This document shows, one piece after another, positions 23,606 to 32,320 of a stretch of 64,000 nucleotides of DNA. The position numbers and the translations under genes were made by a program. Numbering within the stretch: position 1 is the first letter of the stretch; the number at the start of each line of letters is the position of its first letter. The notes beneath the pieces are model-generated. The model searched no databases and was not told where the DNA came from. It saw nothing but the letters and a program-made list of their open reading frames with translations. Source of the DNA: DUQW01 sp050953805 (lineage in GTDB: Bacteria; Bacillota_I; Bacilli_A; Acholeplasmatales; Acholeplasmataceae); contig JBMNNE010000002.1 of NCBI GenBank assembly GCA_050953805.1, positions 124,001-188,000 on the forward strand. The letters are read 5' to 3'.

Positions 23606-26332
23606 TTATACTACTAATAATTCAATTTTTCCACTATCTCTAGTTTTATTTAAATCAATTACTCTTTGATTATCGCTTCCGCGATATTGTAAACTTAAAT
23701 TTAATTTATCGATTTCAAAGGGACCATCAATTAAAATATCTGAAAGTTCTAAGATTTCAGTAATAAAAGGATTATTTTCGGCTAATAAATCTTCATAATA
23801 TCTACCAGAATATATGACAACCGATAACTTTGTTTCTTTCGCTTTTTTAACTAAATAAAGAGTTTTATCGGCTTGCAAGAGCGGATCCCCACCACTAAAG
23901 GTTACTCCTTCAATTAATGGGTTTTGTTGCCACATCTTAACGATATCATCTAATTCTACTAAAATTCCGCCTTCAGGATCCCATGTTTCCGGATTATGGC
24001 ATCCCTTACAACCAATAAGACAACCTTGGGTAAAAACGACAAATCTTAATCCCGGTCCGTCAACGATAGAATCGTTAACGAACCCCGAAATTCTCATTAA
24101 ATTATTAAGATGAGCTACTCTTAAATCAACTTCTTCGTGTTCAAATGTTTCTAAGTTAATTGGGGCAATTAATAAATCATTAATTCTTCGGTACTTTAAA
24201 AATGGTTTTTGAAGCGATTCAATCCGCTGACAATTTGGACATTTGCTGCCTTCAATTTTACCAATAAAACCACAATCTGGATCAAAATCCAAATGATGAT
24301 TAATTGCGGCATAGCCAATGCCTTTCTTTCTCATCATTTTTAATAATCCTAAAATCGAACTAACTTTATTTTTTTGTTCACCACCTAATTCAATAAAAGT
24401 AATATGCCCTCCAGGAATTAAAGCGTGATAAGGGGCCTCGATATCAATTTTAGTTTCGGCATTAATTTGACAATTAGATGGAATATGGAAAGAATCAGTA
24501 TAAAATGATTTATCGGTAATATTTTTAATAATTCCATATTTTTGTTGATCTTTTAAGACGAAATTTTCTAATAAATCAACTTTTGATGAAGCGACTAATT
24601 GATAATTAAGTCCATATTTATCAATTGATAAACTAATAATTTCATTCATAAACGAAATAATTTCTAAACCTAAATTACGAGCTTCTTCACTTTCCCCATG
24701 ATGGGCTCCCACTAAAGCTTGCAAGGTTTCAGCTAATCCAATAAAGCCAATATCAAGTGACCCATTTTTAATAACTTGACTAATATTATCATTTAACGTT
24801 AAACTCTGAGAATCACGCCACGCTTGATCTTTCATTAAAAATGGTAGATGGAGCGTTTTTAAATTCGATAAGTTACGATATTTTTCTAATAATTGATTAA
24901 TTACTTTTCGTAAGACTACTTCTAGTTTTTCATAAAAATCAGCGATTGACTTCGAATTTAAGGCAATCCTTGGTAAATTAATCGTTGTTTCTCCTAAACT
25001 GCCCCGACCTAATGGTGATTGATTATAATCAATAACATTACTAATAATTCTATTTCTCGTAGTTCCATAAGAAACTTCTTTTAAATTATTAACTTCATCA
25101 AATTGATTCGCTTTTGAATCTAAAAACATAAAATTCGGATACATACTAACGGCTTGCGTTTCAACAGCTAATAAGTATAAATCATAGTTTGGATCGCGTT
25201 TATTAAAATTAATTCCTTCTTTAATTTTAAAGATTTGAACTGGAGTTGAATATAAATGACCTCTAGCTCCTTCTTGGGTTGCTAGTAAAATATTTTTTGT
25301 CACCATTCGTCCATAATTACTAGTATCGGTACCATAAGCGATTGATAAATTGACAATTCCACTTTGATTTTTCGTTGGCATTATTTTTAAATTTAATAAA
25401 AATTTAGCGATTGAAGAAAATAATTTTTCTTCTAATTCTTCATAAGTAACTTCTTTAATTTGCTTGATTAAATCGTCAGATATAGCTAAAGATTTTAATG
25501 TTTCATCAATTTGATTTAAATTCTTAATTTGATCAAAATTAATTTGAAGACGATTAAATCTAGCAAATTTTTCTAAATTAGATAATAAAATCATTTCATA
25601 ATTTTTCTTAACCGCTTTAGCGATTAAAAAATCAAAATCTGGAATTTGAATTCCCCCATATATATCATTTTCAGCCTTAGTAATAATATATAATAAACAG
25701 TCAAAAAAATCATCAATTGTTTCACATTTTTGAAAGACGATATTATCCTTAATAATGCCATTTTCAATTAATTTAGAAGCGTCAATTTGTAGTGTGTAAA
25801 ATGATGAAGCATAATATTCTATTTCTTTAATATAAATATCTCCGTCTTCATGCATTTTTACATATTCAGGATCAATTGTAAACATTTTATTATATTCTTT
25901 AGCCCCTTCGCGGCCATAAGAAAGAATTGATTTGGTTGGATTTTCATAGTGAAAATCCCCACGCTTTAATAAGAAGTTAGAAGTCGTTTTTTTCTCATGT
26001 TCAATCTCTTGAAAAGTTTTCATTAATCTCGATTCACGATCGCGAACTTTACTTCGCTCTTCTCGATATAAAATATAAGCTTTAGCAACTTCGGGTAACT
26101 TTGATACCATCAATACTTTTTCAACAATATCTTGAACACTTTCAACCGTTGGTACTCTTCCTTCTGGAGTTTCCGCTTCAACTCTTCTGACTACTTCTTG
26201 GGTCATTTCATAGATTTTATTTAAAGTTACTTCAGCCCCCACGGCTAAAATCGCCTTTTGAATGGCTTCAGTAATTTTAATTTCATTAAATTTGACATAA
26301 CGTCCATCACGTTTTCTAATTTTACTAATCAT
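23606..26332 (-). CDS. Degenerate NrdD fused to anaerobic RNR activase NrdG
   Basis: The ~908-residue protein has three parts: an ATP-cone (1-95, starting MISKIRKRDGRYVKF), an NrdD-like domain (~125-730) and an NrdG radical-SAM domain (~745-908) with CxxxCxxC as GCLIGCKGCHNPETW and an SGGDPLL motif. The NrdD part keeps structural signatures (GRGSLGETTINLPRIAL, DCGF...CPNC) but lacks the catalytic residues. Where NrdD has a thiyl cysteine (MGCRTR-type) it reads YGTTRNR, and where the glycyl radical RxxGY is expected it reads YRRINDLL. It is therefore a pseudo-reductase carrying an active-looking activase. The ATG at 26332 (AAGG upstream) is preferred over 26365, which lies in the terminator hairpin. 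It should activate the NrdD encoded just upstream. Confidence 0.88.
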   Translation of the reverse strand: MISKIRKRDGRYVKFNEIKITEAIQKAILAVGAEVTLNKIYEMTQEVVRRVEAETPEGRVPTVESVQDIVEKVLMVSKLPEVAKAYILYREERSKVRDRESRLMKTFQEIEHEKKTTSNFLLKRGDFHYENPTKSILSYGREGAKEYNKMFTIDPEYVKMHEDGDIYIKEIEYYASSFYTLQIDASKLIENGIIKDNIVFQKCETIDDFFDCLLYIITKAENDIYGGIQIPDFDFLIAKAVKKNYEMILLSNLEKFARFNRLQINFDQIKNLNQIDETLKSLAISDDLIKQIKEVTYEELEEKLFSSIAKFLLNLKIMPTKNQSGIVNLSIAYGTDTSNYGRMVTKNILLATQEGARGHLYSTPVQIFKIKEGINFNKRDPNYDLYLLAVETQAVSMYPNFMFLDSKANQFDEVNNLKEVSYGTTRNRIISNVIDYNQSPLGRGSLGETTINLPRIALNSKSIADFYEKLEVVLRKVINQLLEKYRNLSNLKTLHLPFLMKDQAWRDSQSLTLNDNISQVIKNGSLDIGFIGLAETLQALVGAHHGESEEARNLGLEIISFMNEIISLSIDKYGLNYQLVASSKVDLLENFVLKDQQKYGIIKNITDKSFYTDSFHIPSNCQINAETKIDIEAPYHALIPGGHITFIELGGEQKNKVSSILGLLKMMRKKGIGYAAINHHLDFDPDCGFIGKIEGSKCPNCQRIESLQKPFLKYRRINDLLIAPINLETFEHEEVDLRVAHLNNLMRISGFVNDSIVDGPGLRFVVFTQGCLIGCKGCHNPETWDPEGGILVELDDIVKMWQQNPLIEGVTFSGGDPLLQADKTLYLVKKAKETKLSVVIYSGRYYEDLLAENNPFITEILELSDILIDGPFEIDKLNLSLQYRGSDNQRVIDLNKTRDSGKIELLVV

Positions 26333-26353
26333 ATGGTTTGACCTTATTATTGT

Positions 26354-26380
26354 AAAAAGAGGCAATCAATGCCTCTTTTT
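26354..26380 (-). terminator. Terminator or attenuator between nrdD and the NrdD-NrdG fusion gene
   Basis: AAAAAGAGGC and GCCTCTTTTT form a perfect 10-bp stem with a 7-base loop. T-runs lie on both strands. On the minus strand it ends nrdD transcription at least in part and would lower expression of the downstream activase gene. Confidence 0.75.
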
Positions 26381-26385
26381 TGATG

Positions 26386-28737
26386 TTAACTAGTAATATA
26401 TTTTACTATGTTTGAAAAGTTATTATATTTTTCTACTGAATTATCAGATTCAACAACTAAAGTTGGAACTTGTTTAATTTGATATTTGTTAGTTAACTCT
26501 AATTCTTTATCAGCAATAACGATATCATATTTAATATTTTCTTTTTTCAAAAATTCTTTAATCATATGACAGTTAGGGCAGGCATCAGTAGTAAATAACA
26601 TTAAGTGGGCATTTTCTTTTGAGTTACCGTTTGATTTAATTTCTTGTTGGGCTTGTTTGATCGCGTTTTCAATAATATCTGATGTATTAATTACGTATTC
26701 TTTACGATCAGCAAACTCTTTTTGTTTACCATCGTTCCAGTTTTTAAGTGGACGATAGTAACCAGTAATTCTTGAATAAACTTCAGTTTCAGCACCACAA
26801 ATATGACAAGCTTTTTCTTCTCCATTTAAGTACCCGTGTTCTGGACAAATTGAATAAGTTGGAGAAAGAGTAAAATATGGAAGTTTGAAGTTTTCAGCAA
26901 TTTTTCTTACTACATTAGCTGCTGCTTGCCAGCTTTGAAGTTTTTGGCCTAAGAAAGCGTGGAAAACAGTTCCTGATGTATATAATACTTGTAATCGGTC
27001 TTGAATTTGAAGTGCTTTAGAAACTGAATCGGTATAACCAACAGGTAAATGTGATGAGTTAGTATAATATGGTGTTTCTCCATTTTCTGATGCCGTAATA
27101 ATATCAGAATATCTCATTCGATCATGTTTCGCTAAGCGATAAGTTGTTGATTCAGCTGGAGTCGCTTCTAAATTATATAAATCTCCATATAATTCTTGAT
27201 AATCTGATAATCTTTCTCTCATAAAGTTTAAGACATCTTCAGCAAAATCTTGAGTTTCAATGTGAGTTAAGTCTTTTCTTAACCAACTAGCGTTTAATCC
27301 AGCTTCGTTCATTCCGATTAAACCGATAGTTGAAAAGTGATTGTTAAAATGTCCTAAGTAACGTTTAGTATATGGATATAATCCAGCTTCTAATAATTGA
27401 GTGACTACATCGCGTTTCATCTTAAGTGAACGAGCTGATAAATCCATTAAGTCACTTAATCTTTTATAGAAATCTTGTTCATCGGTTGCTAGATAAGCAA
27501 TTCTTGGTAAGTTAATAGTAACTACTCCAATTGAACCGGTGTTAGATCCTGAACCAAAGTATCCTCCAGATTTCTTTCTTAACTCTCTTAAGTCTAATCT
27601 TAAGCGGCAGCACATTGATCTAACATCTGATGGTTCCATATCAGAGTTAATATAGTTAGAGAAGTAAGGAGTACCATATTTAGCTGTCATTTCAAATAAT
27701 AAACGGTTATTTTCAGTATCTGACCAATCAAATTCAGTAGTAATCGAGTAAGTTGGAATTGGATATTGGAAGCCTCTTCCGTTAGCATCTCCTTCAATCA
27801 TTACTTCTAGAAACGCTTTATTAACCATATCCATTTCTTTTTGACAATCTTTATATTTGAAATCCATTTCTTCGCCACCAACAATCGCTTGTCTTTCAGC
27901 TAAGTCATGAGGAACAGTCCAGTCTAAGGTAATATTAGTAAATGGAGCTTGACATCCCCAACGGCTTGGGGTGTTAACACCAAAGATAAATGATTGAATG
28001 GCTTGTTTGACTTCATCATATGATAAATTATCAACTTTAACGAAAGGAGCTAAATATGTATCAAACGAAGAAAAAGCTTGAGCTCCAGCCCATTCATTTT
28101 GCATGATACCTAAAAAGTTAACCATTTGGTTAGCTAAAGTTCCTAAGTGTTTAGCTGGTTTAGAAGTAATTTTTCCTTCAACCCCACCAACACCTTCTTT
28201 AATTAGTTGCTCTAAATCCCAGCCAGCACAATATGCTGATAACATTGATAAGTCATGAATATGAATATCAGCATTACGGTGAGCATTACCAATTTCTTCA
28301 TCATAAACTTCAGATAACCAATAATTAGCAGTAATTGCTCCTGAGTTATTTAAGATTAATCCACCTAAAGAATAATTAACCGTTGAATTTTCTTTAACTC
28401 TCCAGTCTTCAATCTTTAAATAGTCTTCAACAGTCTTTTTATAATTAAAGACTGTTTCTTTGGCGTGGCGAGCTCTTTCGCGATCGCGACGATATAAAAT
28501 GTATTTCTTCGCTGTCTCTGGTTCAATCCCCATTAAATACTTTTCAACTTCGTCTTGAACTTCTTCAATATCAATCACTTCGACATTTCTTTCATTTAAT
28601 GTCTTAACAATATCATGCGCATATGAAAAAGATTCCAAATCTCTGGTTCCACCAAAAGCTTTATTAATTGCAATAGCAATTTTGGCTGGATCAAATTTTT
28701 GTAATCTACCGTCTCGTTTTCTAATTTGTTTAATCAT
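26386..28737 (-). CDS. nrdD: Anaerobic ribonucleoside-triphosphate reductase with C-terminal redoxin domain
   Basis: The 783-residue class III reductase makes dNTPs from NTPs without oxygen. It has an ATP-cone (1-95), the catalytic barrel with C170 and C376/C377 (RSMCCRLRLD), a zinc site (CPEHGY...CHICG, 631-648) and the glycyl radical site RITGYY (G659). Residues ~710-783 add a glutaredoxin-like domain with CPNC (720-723) and a QVPTLVV cis-Pro motif. That suggests disulphide reduction through the built-in redoxin rather than formate, as in redoxin-dependent NrdD enzymes. The ATG at 28737 has GGGGGAG. The downstream fused NrdG should install the glycyl radical. Confidence 0.93.
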   Translation of the reverse strand: MIKQIRKRDGRLQKFDPAKIAIAINKAFGGTRDLESFSYAHDIVKTLNERNVEVIDIEEVQDEVEKYLMGIEPETAKKYILYRRDRERARHAKETVFNYKKTVEDYLKIEDWRVKENSTVNYSLGGLILNNSGAITANYWLSEVYDEEIGNAHRNADIHIHDLSMLSAYCAGWDLEQLIKEGVGGVEGKITSKPAKHLGTLANQMVNFLGIMQNEWAGAQAFSSFDTYLAPFVKVDNLSYDEVKQAIQSFIFGVNTPSRWGCQAPFTNITLDWTVPHDLAERQAIVGGEEMDFKYKDCQKEMDMVNKAFLEVMIEGDANGRGFQYPIPTYSITTEFDWSDTENNRLLFEMTAKYGTPYFSNYINSDMEPSDVRSMCCRLRLDLRELRKKSGGYFGSGSNTGSIGVVTINLPRIAYLATDEQDFYKRLSDLMDLSARSLKMKRDVVTQLLEAGLYPYTKRYLGHFNNHFSTIGLIGMNEAGLNASWLRKDLTHIETQDFAEDVLNFMRERLSDYQELYGDLYNLEATPAESTTYRLAKHDRMRYSDIITASENGETPYYTNSSHLPVGYTDSVSKALQIQDRLQVLYTSGTVFHAFLGQKLQSWQAAANVVRKIAENFKLPYFTLSPTYSICPEHGYLNGEEKACHICGAETEVYSRITGYYRPLKNWNDGKQKEFADRKEYVINTSDIIENAIKQAQQEIKSNGNSKENAHLMLFTTDACPNCHMIKEFLKKENIKYDIVIADKELELTNKYQIKQVPTLVVESDNSVEKYNNFSNIVKYITS

Positions 28738-28781
28738 TTTTACTCCCCCTTTTTTTAATCACCTAAAAATCGTGTACTTCC

Positions 28782-28810
28782 ATTATAGTTGATAGAAAGT
28801 CCAAATACAA
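28782..28810 (-). promoter_or_regulatory. nrdD promoter
   Basis: TTGTAT (28810-28805) and TATAAT (28787-28782) are spaced by 17 bases. No NrdR-type box was recognised near it. Confidence 0.7.
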
Positions 28811-28941
28811 GCAAAAAAGAAATGAAAGTAAAATGACTGATTTTTCAGCTTTTTTTCAGTAACTTTTCATATATTTCTCTTGTTTTTCATTAATTGAAAA
28901 TTTAAAATGTTATTTCAAATCATATTAGTCAAAAAATATGT

Positions 28942-28975
28942 GAAAAAATAAGAGCCTGACCAAAGGTCAAGCTCT
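28942..28975 (-). terminator. Terminator of pta
   Basis: On the minus strand AGAGCTTGACC pairs with GGTCAGGCTCT (one mismatch), followed by a TATTTTTT run. Confidence 0.85.
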
Positions 28976-28998
28976 AAATATTTTAATTAGTTAAAATT

Positions 28999-29970
28999 TT
29001 ATTTTTGTAGGGCTGTAATAATTGCCATTTTATAAACTTCTTCAGTATTACAACCTCTAGATAAATCATTGATTGGAGCATTTAAGCCTTGTAAAATCGG
29101 TCCTAATGCTTCAAAATCGCCCAATCTTTGCGCGATTTTATATCCAATATTACCGGCGTTAATATCTGGGAAAATAAAGACATTAGCACGTCCAGCAACA
29201 TCAGATTTTGGCGCTTTGATTTTAGCAACATCCATCGAGAAAGCGGCATCAAATTGTAATTCGCCGTCAACCGGATAATCTAATTCCATACCTTTCAATC
29301 TACATGCGGCATTAGTCATCTTCTCTACATCTTCGCCCTTACCTGAACCGTAACTAGAATAAGAAAGTAAAACTACTTTTGGATCAATACCAAAGATTTT
29401 AGCGGTTTCAGCGCTTTGTAATGCGATTTCAACAATTTGGTTTTCATCTGGATGTAAGTTAATCGCACAGTCGGCCATAACATATCTTTCTTCTTTACCG
29501 TCCTTAACACGTCTCATTATAAACGAACTTGAAACTAGATTACATCCCGGTTTAGTTTTAATAATTTGTAAGGCCGGTCTAACAGTATCAGCAGTTGAAT
29601 AGGTGGCTCCACCTAATAAACCATGAGCATAGCCTCTTTCAACTAACATAGTTCCAAAGTAATTACCTTTAGTTAATAGTTGTTTGACTTCCGGAAGAGT
29701 CATCTTTCCTTTTCGTAGTTCAAACATTCTTTCCACTAATTCATCCATTTTGTCAAACTTTTCAATTTCAATAATTTCCATATTAGCTACATCTAAATTA
29801 TTTTCTTTAGCTAATTTCGAAATAACATCGCGTCTTCCGAGAACTACTGGCACTAAAACATTTTCATTTAACAATCGTGCTGCAGCAGTTAAAACCCGAA
29901 TATCTTCACCTTCAGTAAAGACGATTCTTTTATTTTGTCCTTTAAGTTTTTTAATCATTTCGTTAAACAT
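28999..29970 (-). CDS. pta: Phosphate acetyltransferase
   Basis: The 323-residue protein is the single-domain Pta: KRIVFTEGEDIRVLTAA at the start, GYAHGLLGGATYSTADTVRPALQ at about 113-135, and the C-terminal VFIFPDINAGNIGYKIAQRL signature. It interconverts acetyl-CoA and acetyl phosphate, feeding substrate-level ATP formation by acetate kinase (not in this window). Length is normal for the family. It is a single-gene unit with its own promoter and terminator, next to the anaerobic reductase genes, in line with fermentative life. Confidence 0.96.
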   Translation of the reverse strand: MFNEMIKKLKGQNKRIVFTEGEDIRVLTAAARLLNENVLVPVVLGRRDVISKLAKENNLDVANMEIIEIEKFDKMDELVERMFELRKGKMTLPEVKQLLTKGNYFGTMLVERGYAHGLLGGATYSTADTVRPALQIIKTKPGCNLVSSSFIMRRVKDGKEERYVMADCAINLHPDENQIVEIALQSAETAKIFGIDPKVVLLSYSSYGSGKGEDVEKMTNAACRLKGMELDYPVDGELQFDAAFSMDVAKIKAPKSDVAGRANVFIFPDINAGNIGYKIAQRLGDFEALGPILQGLNAPINDLSRGCNTEEVYKMAIITALQK

Positions 29971-29993
29971 AAAATCACACCCTATCTTTTATT

Positions 29994-30023
29994 AGTATAC
30001 CACTTTTTAAGTTACATCTTCAA
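29994..30023 (-). promoter_or_regulatory. pta promoter
   Basis: TTGAAG (30023-30018) and TATACT (29999-29994) are 18 bases apart on the minus strand. Confidence 0.6.
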
Positions 30024-30052
30024 AGCATATTATGAACTTAACCCTTATTTCA

Positions 30053-30092
30053 AAATAAAACCACTCAGGTAGAAAATTAAACTTGAGCGGTT
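30053..30092 (-). terminator. Terminator after the small lipoprotein gene
   Basis: AACCGCTCAAGT and ACCTGAGTGGTT form an imperfect stem followed by TTATTTT on the minus strand. It lies five bases past the second stop (30097-30099), supporting the idea that the ancestral gene ended there. Confidence 0.7.
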
Positions 30093-30198
30093 ATATTTAT
30101 TTAAAATCAATTTTTATTCGATTATATTCCTTATTAGCCGTTTCTAAAATATAGGTTATTTCATCTTTAGTAAAAATTTGATCTGGATTTCCTTTAAC

Positions 30199-30540
30199 TT
30201 AATCCCAATTTTTCTTAACATTGGGGCTTAATCCCATTTCCATATCTGGGAAGAAGGATAATTCAAAATGTTTCGTTTTCGGATTATAAACAATTAATAG
30301 TTCACGAGTTTTTTCGTCCTCTTCAGGGTATCCCCAATTAACAAAGTAATAAATTTCGCTTTTGGATATTTCATGCTTTTCAAGAGTGTTAATTGCGAGT
30401 ACAGGTTCTTGATGATATTTTAAAAATCGAGTAATTGCCGTAATTTCATTATCATATTGGCTTCTTTTACATGAAGTTAGAGACAAAAATAATAAAATAG
30501 AAACAAAAATCACTCCTAATTTGTTAACTTTATTCTTCAT
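30199..30540 (-). CDS. Small lipoprotein, probably shortened by an in-frame stop
   Basis: The 113-residue product has a lipoprotein signal (MKNKVNKLGVIFVSILLFLS, lipobox LTSC) and a short extracellular domain of unknown family. Directly after the TAA at 30199-30201 the same frame stays open for another 33 codons (GNPDQIFTKDEITYILETAN, then on to DFK) to a second TAA at 30097-30099, just before the terminator. That tail reads like real protein, so the gene looks broken or recoded there. The promoter (TTGACG, 18 bases, TACAAT) is at 30611-30582. Confidence 0.65.
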   Translation of the reverse strand: MKNKVNKLGVIFVSILLFLSLTSCKRSQYDNEITAITRFLKYHQEPVLAINTLEKHEISKSEIYYFVNWGYPEEDEKTRELLIVYNPKTKHFELSFFPDMEMGLSPNVKKNWD

Positions 30541-30581
30541 TTTTAGCCCTCCTAAAATTGCCTTATTTTTAAAACCATACC

Positions 30582-30611
30582 ATTGTACTCTTTATTTATT
30601 CTTTGCGTCAA
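30582..30611 (-). promoter_or_regulatory. Promoter of the small lipoprotein gene
   Basis: TTGACG (30611-30606) and TACAAT (30587-30582) with an 18-base spacer. Confidence 0.6.
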
Positions 30612-30675
30612 TTAATCTAACTTTATTTTAATATTTAGATTGTATCTAATTAATTTATTTTCAATATCTCTTTCA

Positions 30676-30704
30676 TTGTATTAAACGTTTTAATGTGTTA
30701 AAGT
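30676..30704 (+). promoter_or_regulatory. Promoter of the Y-family polymerase operon, with a central near-palindrome
   Basis: TTGTAT (30676-30681) and TAAAGT (30699-30704) are 17 bases apart. The spacer contains TTAAACGTTTTAA, a near-perfect palindrome that could be a repressor site. It does not match the usual Gram-positive LexA box. Confidence 0.55.
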
Positions 30705-30726
30705 ACTTCACACAAGGAGGCAAGTT

Positions 30727-32004
30727 ATGGAAAAATATCAAATCAATCGAAATATTATTTGTATTGACTTAAAGAGTTTTTATGCCTCTGTTGAATGTGC
30801 CTTAAGAGGACTTGACCCATTTACGACAATGTTAGTTGTCGCTGATAAACAAAGAGGTGACGGCTCAATTTGTTTAGCGACAACTCCATACTTAAAATCA
30901 TTAGGAGCTCCTAGTCGCGGTCGCATTTTTGAATTACCAGAACATTTAAAAGATGATATCATTTATGCGCGCCCGCGCATGAAAACATATTTAGAATATA
31001 CAATGAAGTTAATTGAAATTTATCTTAGTTTTATTGCTGATGAAGATTTATATGTTTATTCTATCGATGAAGCTTTTTTAGATGTCACTAACTATTTAAA
31101 TTATTATAAAGTAAGTGATGTTGAATTAGCAGAGATGATTATTCAAGAAATTGAAACTAAATTAAAACTTCCTGTAAGTTGCGGAGTTGGTCCGAATATG
31201 TTATTAGCTAAACTCGCTCTTGATTTAGAAGGAAAATATTTAAAGGGGAAACCGGCTAAATGGACTTATCAAAACTTTAAAGAAAAATTGTGGCCCGTTT
31301 CCCCACTTTCAAAAATGTGGGGAATTGGACGCCGCATTGAGCGCCATCTAAATTTAATGGGCATCTATTCAATTGGTGATTTAGCTAATTATTCTGTCAC
31401 TCAATTAAAAAGACGATTCGGCATTATTGGTGAAGAATTATATTATCATGCCCATGGAATTGATATGAGTTTAATTCAAGATAAAGATAAACTTCGTAGT
31501 TATAATAAAAGTTTTGGGAATTCTCAAGTTTTATTTGAAGACTATTATATTCCTGAAATTTATACTATTATTTTAGAGATGATAGATGAATTATCAAGAA
31601 GATTAAGATTAGCTAAAAAAGAAGCGAAAACCTTAACTTTAGGAATTAGATATTCGAAAGATTTTGGCGGAGGCTTTAGTCGCCAACGACAATTGGATTA
31701 TCCGAGTTCATCTTTTTCTCATCTTTTTGAAATGGCACTATCCATTTTTAATGGTCACTATGATGGTGCAAGTGCGATTAGAGCGATTAGTGTTTCAGCT
31801 AGTGGACTTTCTGAAGTTAGTCAGGTTCACCAATTATCTCTATTTGAAGATTGGGAACGACTAGAAAAAGAAGAAAAGTTGTTAGCTGCATTAGATGAAT
31901 TAAAGCTTAATTTCGGTAAAAATTCAGTTAACCGTTTATCATCTTTAACTAAAGCTTCAACCATCAAAGAAAGAAACAAATTTGTTGGAGGTCATCATGA
32001 GTGA
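30727..32004 (+). CDS. Y-family DNA polymerase (UmuC/UvrX type)
   Basis: The 425-residue protein has the Y-family catalytic palm: ICIDLKSFYASVECALRGLDP at the N-terminus (first Asp and steric gate region) and YVYSIDEAFLDVT near 105-117 (the SIDE catalytic pair). Helix-hairpin-helix segments (WGIGRRIERHLNLMGI) and a little-finger domain follow. This subgroup (Bacillus YqjW/UvrX-like) performs error-prone synthesis past lesions. The ATG at 30727 follows CAAGGAGG. Its end overlaps the YolD-like gene by 8 bases, the usual pairing for this subgroup. Confidence 0.93.
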   Translation: MEKYQINRNIICIDLKSFYASVECALRGLDPFTTMLVVADKQRGDGSICLATTPYLKSLGAPSRGRIFELPEHLKDDIIYARPRMKTYLEYTMKLIEIYLSFIADEDLYVYSIDEAFLDVTNYLNYYKVSDVELAEMIIQEIETKLKLPVSCGVGPNMLLAKLALDLEGKYLKGKPAKWTYQNFKEKLWPVSPLSKMWGIGRRIERHLNLMGIYSIGDLANYSVTQLKRRFGIIGEELYYHAHGIDMSLIQDKDKLRSYNKSFGNSQVLFEDYYIPEIYTIILEMIDELSRRLRLAKKEAKTLTLGIRYSKDFGGGFSRQRQLDYPSSSFSHLFEMALSIFNGHYDGASAIRAISVSASGLSEVSQVHQLSLFEDWERLEKEEKLLAALDELKLNFGKNSVNRLSSLTKASTIKERNKFVGGHHE

Positions 32005-32320
32005 TTATGTCGATCGAGGAATTATTAAATGGGCCCCTTTTGATGGGTTAGCTGGATTTAATGATTTATATTTAACTTTAAAATATAACTTAAATAAAAA
32101 AGATAAACCGATTTTATCTGATGAACAACTTCATTACATGGATCTAACAATAAAAGAGGCGATTTATCAAAATCGCCAAATTATCGTTATCTATTTTAAA
32201 AATGGTTATACAAATAATCTTTATGGATTAATTACTAAAATTGATCATTTAAATAAATTGATTTATTTAGATAATATTCCTCTTGAAGTAGGTAATATTA
32301 TCGGAATTGATTTAATTTAA
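31997..32320 (+). CDS. YolD-like family protein
   Basis: This 107-residue protein carries the YolD signature DRGIIKWAPFDGLAGF near its start. YolD proteins are small partners encoded next to UvrX/YqjW-type polymerases; their function is not known with certainty, but they are thought to modulate the polymerase. The ATG at 31997 follows GGAGG; the upstream ATG at 31982 lies before that site. The gene is convergent with the coiled-coil PF-repeat gene, and their stop codons overlap by four bases, with no terminator between. Confidence 0.88.
   Translation: MSDYVDRGIIKWAPFDGLAGFNDLYLTLKYNLNKKDKPILSDEQLHYMDLTIKEAIYQNRQIIVIYFKNGYTNNLYGLITKIDHLNKLIYLDNIPLEVGNIIGIDLI

Noticed and set aside
23606..26332. 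Second functional NrdD
   Set aside because: The expected thiyl cysteine and glycyl-radical glycine are absent, so it cannot be called a working reductase despite the family match.
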